From Pseudomonas sp. RIT-562 (GTDB lineage: Bacteria; Pseudomonadota; Gammaproteobacteria; Pseudomonadales; Pseudomonadaceae): 64,000 nt of DNA. Numbering within the stretch: position 1 is the stretch's first letter; each line of letters opens with the position of its first letter. The stretch is from assembly GCF_026241895.1 (NCBI RefSeq), contig NZ_JAPJIV010000006.1, positions 203,408-267,407 of the forward strand. The letters are read 5' to 3'. Positions 62,841-64,000 of this stretch are shown in pieces. The notes below the pieces were generated by a model. It saw nothing but the letters and a program-made list of their open reading frames with translations, was not told where the DNA came from and did not search any database. Both the position numbers and the translations under genes were made by a program.

Positions 62841-63917
62841 CTACTGACGGCGAACAGCCATCAAGTCAATTTCTGTGAAGTTTTTTATATACTTAGCTCG
62901 CAAAATCTGCACCCTATGAACGTCATGATAGCTACTGCGTATGAGCATTGCATATCTCCTTGTGTAAGCTATCGTCGCATCAAAGTGAGCCACATCTAAA
63001 ATCACTTTACCCGCCGGATTTTTCCATCCGTGCCATATCTTTGGATCTGGGTACAGTTCAAACCCATACCCTTCTCGCGCCAGATTGTAAGCAGCCACAC
63101 TTCCATCAAAGTTTTTTGGAGGAGTGCTAACGTTATATTGATCGATATCTAGTCCTAGAGCTTCATTTTTTTTAATCGTTTTTGCAGTCGCTGTGAGATT
63201 TCTCCTATAAGCTATTTTTTGTGCATATTTATCTTCTTTACTTATTCTTTTCATTCCATCCACGGCATTCGCAGTAACGGGTGTAGATTCGCTTACCGCA
63301 ACATTTTTAGAAATTGCTTTTGATTTACTGGAAATCCCCACTACCGAACGCTTTGGCACAACGTTTCTCAAGACAGGGACTCGACCTCGCCCGGTCTCAT
63401 CACCCCAGTTTGTCGGATCCCCTTCGCAATAGGCATACGCATTTAAACCACCGTCGCCAAACGGACTCCAGCTATCCGGGCTGTTGAATCTCATCAACAC
63501 CGGGTTGTACTGCCGATATCCATTACCCAAATGATAATGCCCGGTCACGGGGTCTGGTCGTTCACCATTAAAGCCCAACAAACAGCTCAAACCACTTTCG
63601 CCATGGCGATGACCGTAGGGTGAATAAGCGATGGTCTGTGGCGCAGTACCTCCATCTAGGGCATTCAGTACCGAGCGTTGCTGATCGGTTGCCAGCAGCG
63701 CGTTGGCGTGTTTATCAGCCTCACTTCGTTGCTGCGCCAACAGGCGGTCGTCATGCTGGAACATCGAATGCTGTATCGCCCCCTGGATCTCGGTGGACAA
63801 CCGGCTTTTGCAGTAAAGCCGTTGAAGACTGGGCGTATCAGGCTGGGTGTGATTGATCAAACGATCCAATGGATCGTAGCCATAGTGGCAAAGGAGGTGC
63901 TGTTGCTGAGTAGACAT
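62841..63917 (-). CDS. Short RHS-repeat core protein with variable C-terminal domain (copy 2)
   Basis: 358 residues, exactly as long as copy 1. Residues 1-205 differ at only a dozen or so places, mostly between 32 and 60. The tail has diverged strongly but keeps YAQ, NEAL, YNVS, YPDP, LDVAHFDATI and RVQILRAKYIKNFTEIDLMA. So the two tails are homologous domains, not unrelated toxins. The stop lies 102 bp from the copy 1 start, leaving no room for an immunity gene. Confidence 0.85.
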   Translation of the reverse strand: MSTQQQHLLCHYGYDPLDRLINHTQPDTPSLQRLYCKSRLSTEIQGAIQHSMFQHDDRLLAQQRSEADKHANALLATDQQRSVLNALDGGTAPQTIAYSPYGHRHGESGLSCLLGFNGERPDPVTGHYHLGNGYRQYNPVLMRFNSPDSWSPFGDGGLNAYAYCEGDPTNWGDETGRGRVPVLRNVVPKRSVVGISSKSKAISKNVAVSESTPVTANAVDGMKRISKEDKYAQKIAYRRNLTATAKTIKKNEALGLDIDQYNVSTPPKNFDGSVAAYNLAREGYGFELYPDPKIWHGWKNPAGKVILDVAHFDATIAYTRRYAMLIRSSYHDVHRVQILRAKYIKNFTEIDLMAVRRQ

Positions 63918-63979
63918 CGGTGGCTCCGAGCGTCAAGGTCTGGGAGCTTGAGTATCGACCGGGTCACTAGAACCGGTAA

Positions 63980-63995
63980 CTATCAGATCTGTTAG
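63980..63995. promoter_or_regulatory. Imperfect palindrome upstream of RHS copy 2
   Basis: CTATCAGATCTGTTAG, one base different from the perfect palindrome at 62801-62816 and at the same distance from its gene. Confidence 0.4.
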
Positions 63996-64000
63996 TACAA

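Larger units (their letters stand above)
61662..64000. repeat. Tandem direct duplication carrying two RHS-core genes
   Basis: Unit 1 (61662-62820) and unit 2 (62841-64000) are alike in length and order. Upstream sequence and the first 200 or so codons are nearly identical, the C-terminal parts much less so. The upstream 80 bp (62739-62820 and 63918-63999) match closely, including the palindrome. Unit 2 reaches the window edge and may continue. Confidence 0.85.

Noticed and set aside
61662..64000. Complete type VI effector locus
   Set aside because: No VgrG, PAAR, Tse adaptor or immunity gene is seen; only short RHS cores are present in the window.

Overview
The window reads as chromosome of a Pseudomonas of the P. 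fluorescens group. It is GC-rich throughout, most genes have recognisable pseudomonad homologues, and several blocks keep a gene order I recall from P. aeruginosa: pepN-DUF2797-DUF1315-rhomboid-phosphoesterase-nadK, dnaQ-rnhA-methyltransferase-gloB-mltD-npp transporter-fabI, and Usp-DUF1289-acnB. Between the genes lie many REP/REPIN-type inverted repeats (GTAGGAGYGAGCC...CTCGCGAT, GTGGGAGCAA...CGCGAT and relatives), typical of this species group. No rRNA, tRNA, CRISPR array or insertion sequence was seen.

Layout. 1-3.2 kb: a sugar-acid locus with an edge-truncated MFS transporter, an IlvD/Edd dehydratase and a FadR-type GntR regulator; two FadR-type operators lie in the divergent promoter. 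3.4-6.8 kb: a two-gene operon (Asp-box/YCF48-like propeller plus RND/MMPL exporter) in which both genes carry Hfq/Crc-like A-rich boxes at their ribosome sites. 7.2-13.7 kb: a six-gene housekeeping operon read leftward from nadK to pepN. 13.8-17.4 kb: DUF1853, arsB, a ChrR-like flavin reductase and a small unknown protein. 17.5-21.2 kb: LysR regulator, GNAT acetyltransferase and lysine decarboxylase. 21.4-34.4 kb: dnaQ, rnhA, methyltransferase, gloB, mltD, the five-gene npp peptide ABC transporter with two binding proteins, and fabI.

34.4-41.4 kb is more accessory: a degenerate GGDEF protein; a Tat-exported molybdenum hydroxylase with its 2Fe-2S subunit and a di-haem cytochrome c; a PpyR-like/NnrS pair behind a sigma-54-type promoter with two NorR-type nitric-oxide operators; then AraC and LysE genes. 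41.5-45.9 kb: the alkylation repair pair ada/alkA, miaE, a universal stress protein with a well-placed ANR box, and DUF1289. 46-48.9 kb: acnB behind a long, strongly structured leader. 49-54.3 kb: an amino acid permease, a TetR/dehydrogenase pair with a TGACC-N3-GGTCA operator, and a phosphotransferase/SDR pair. 54.4-56.7 kb: a proline-rich lipoprotein, DUF1652 and a PAS-LuxR regulator. 57-61.6 kb: a second molybdenum hydroxylase pair between two LysR genes. 61.7-64 kb: two tandem short RHS-core proteins with diverged, AT-richer C-terminal domains and no visible immunity gene.

The most interesting items are the structured acnB leader (17-bp closing stem), the tandem RHS modules with a shared palindrome upstream of each, and the regulatory sites whose spacing fits known regulator families (NorR/sigma-54, ANR, FadR-type GntR). 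All functional calls come from reading the sequence and recalling families; no database search was run.
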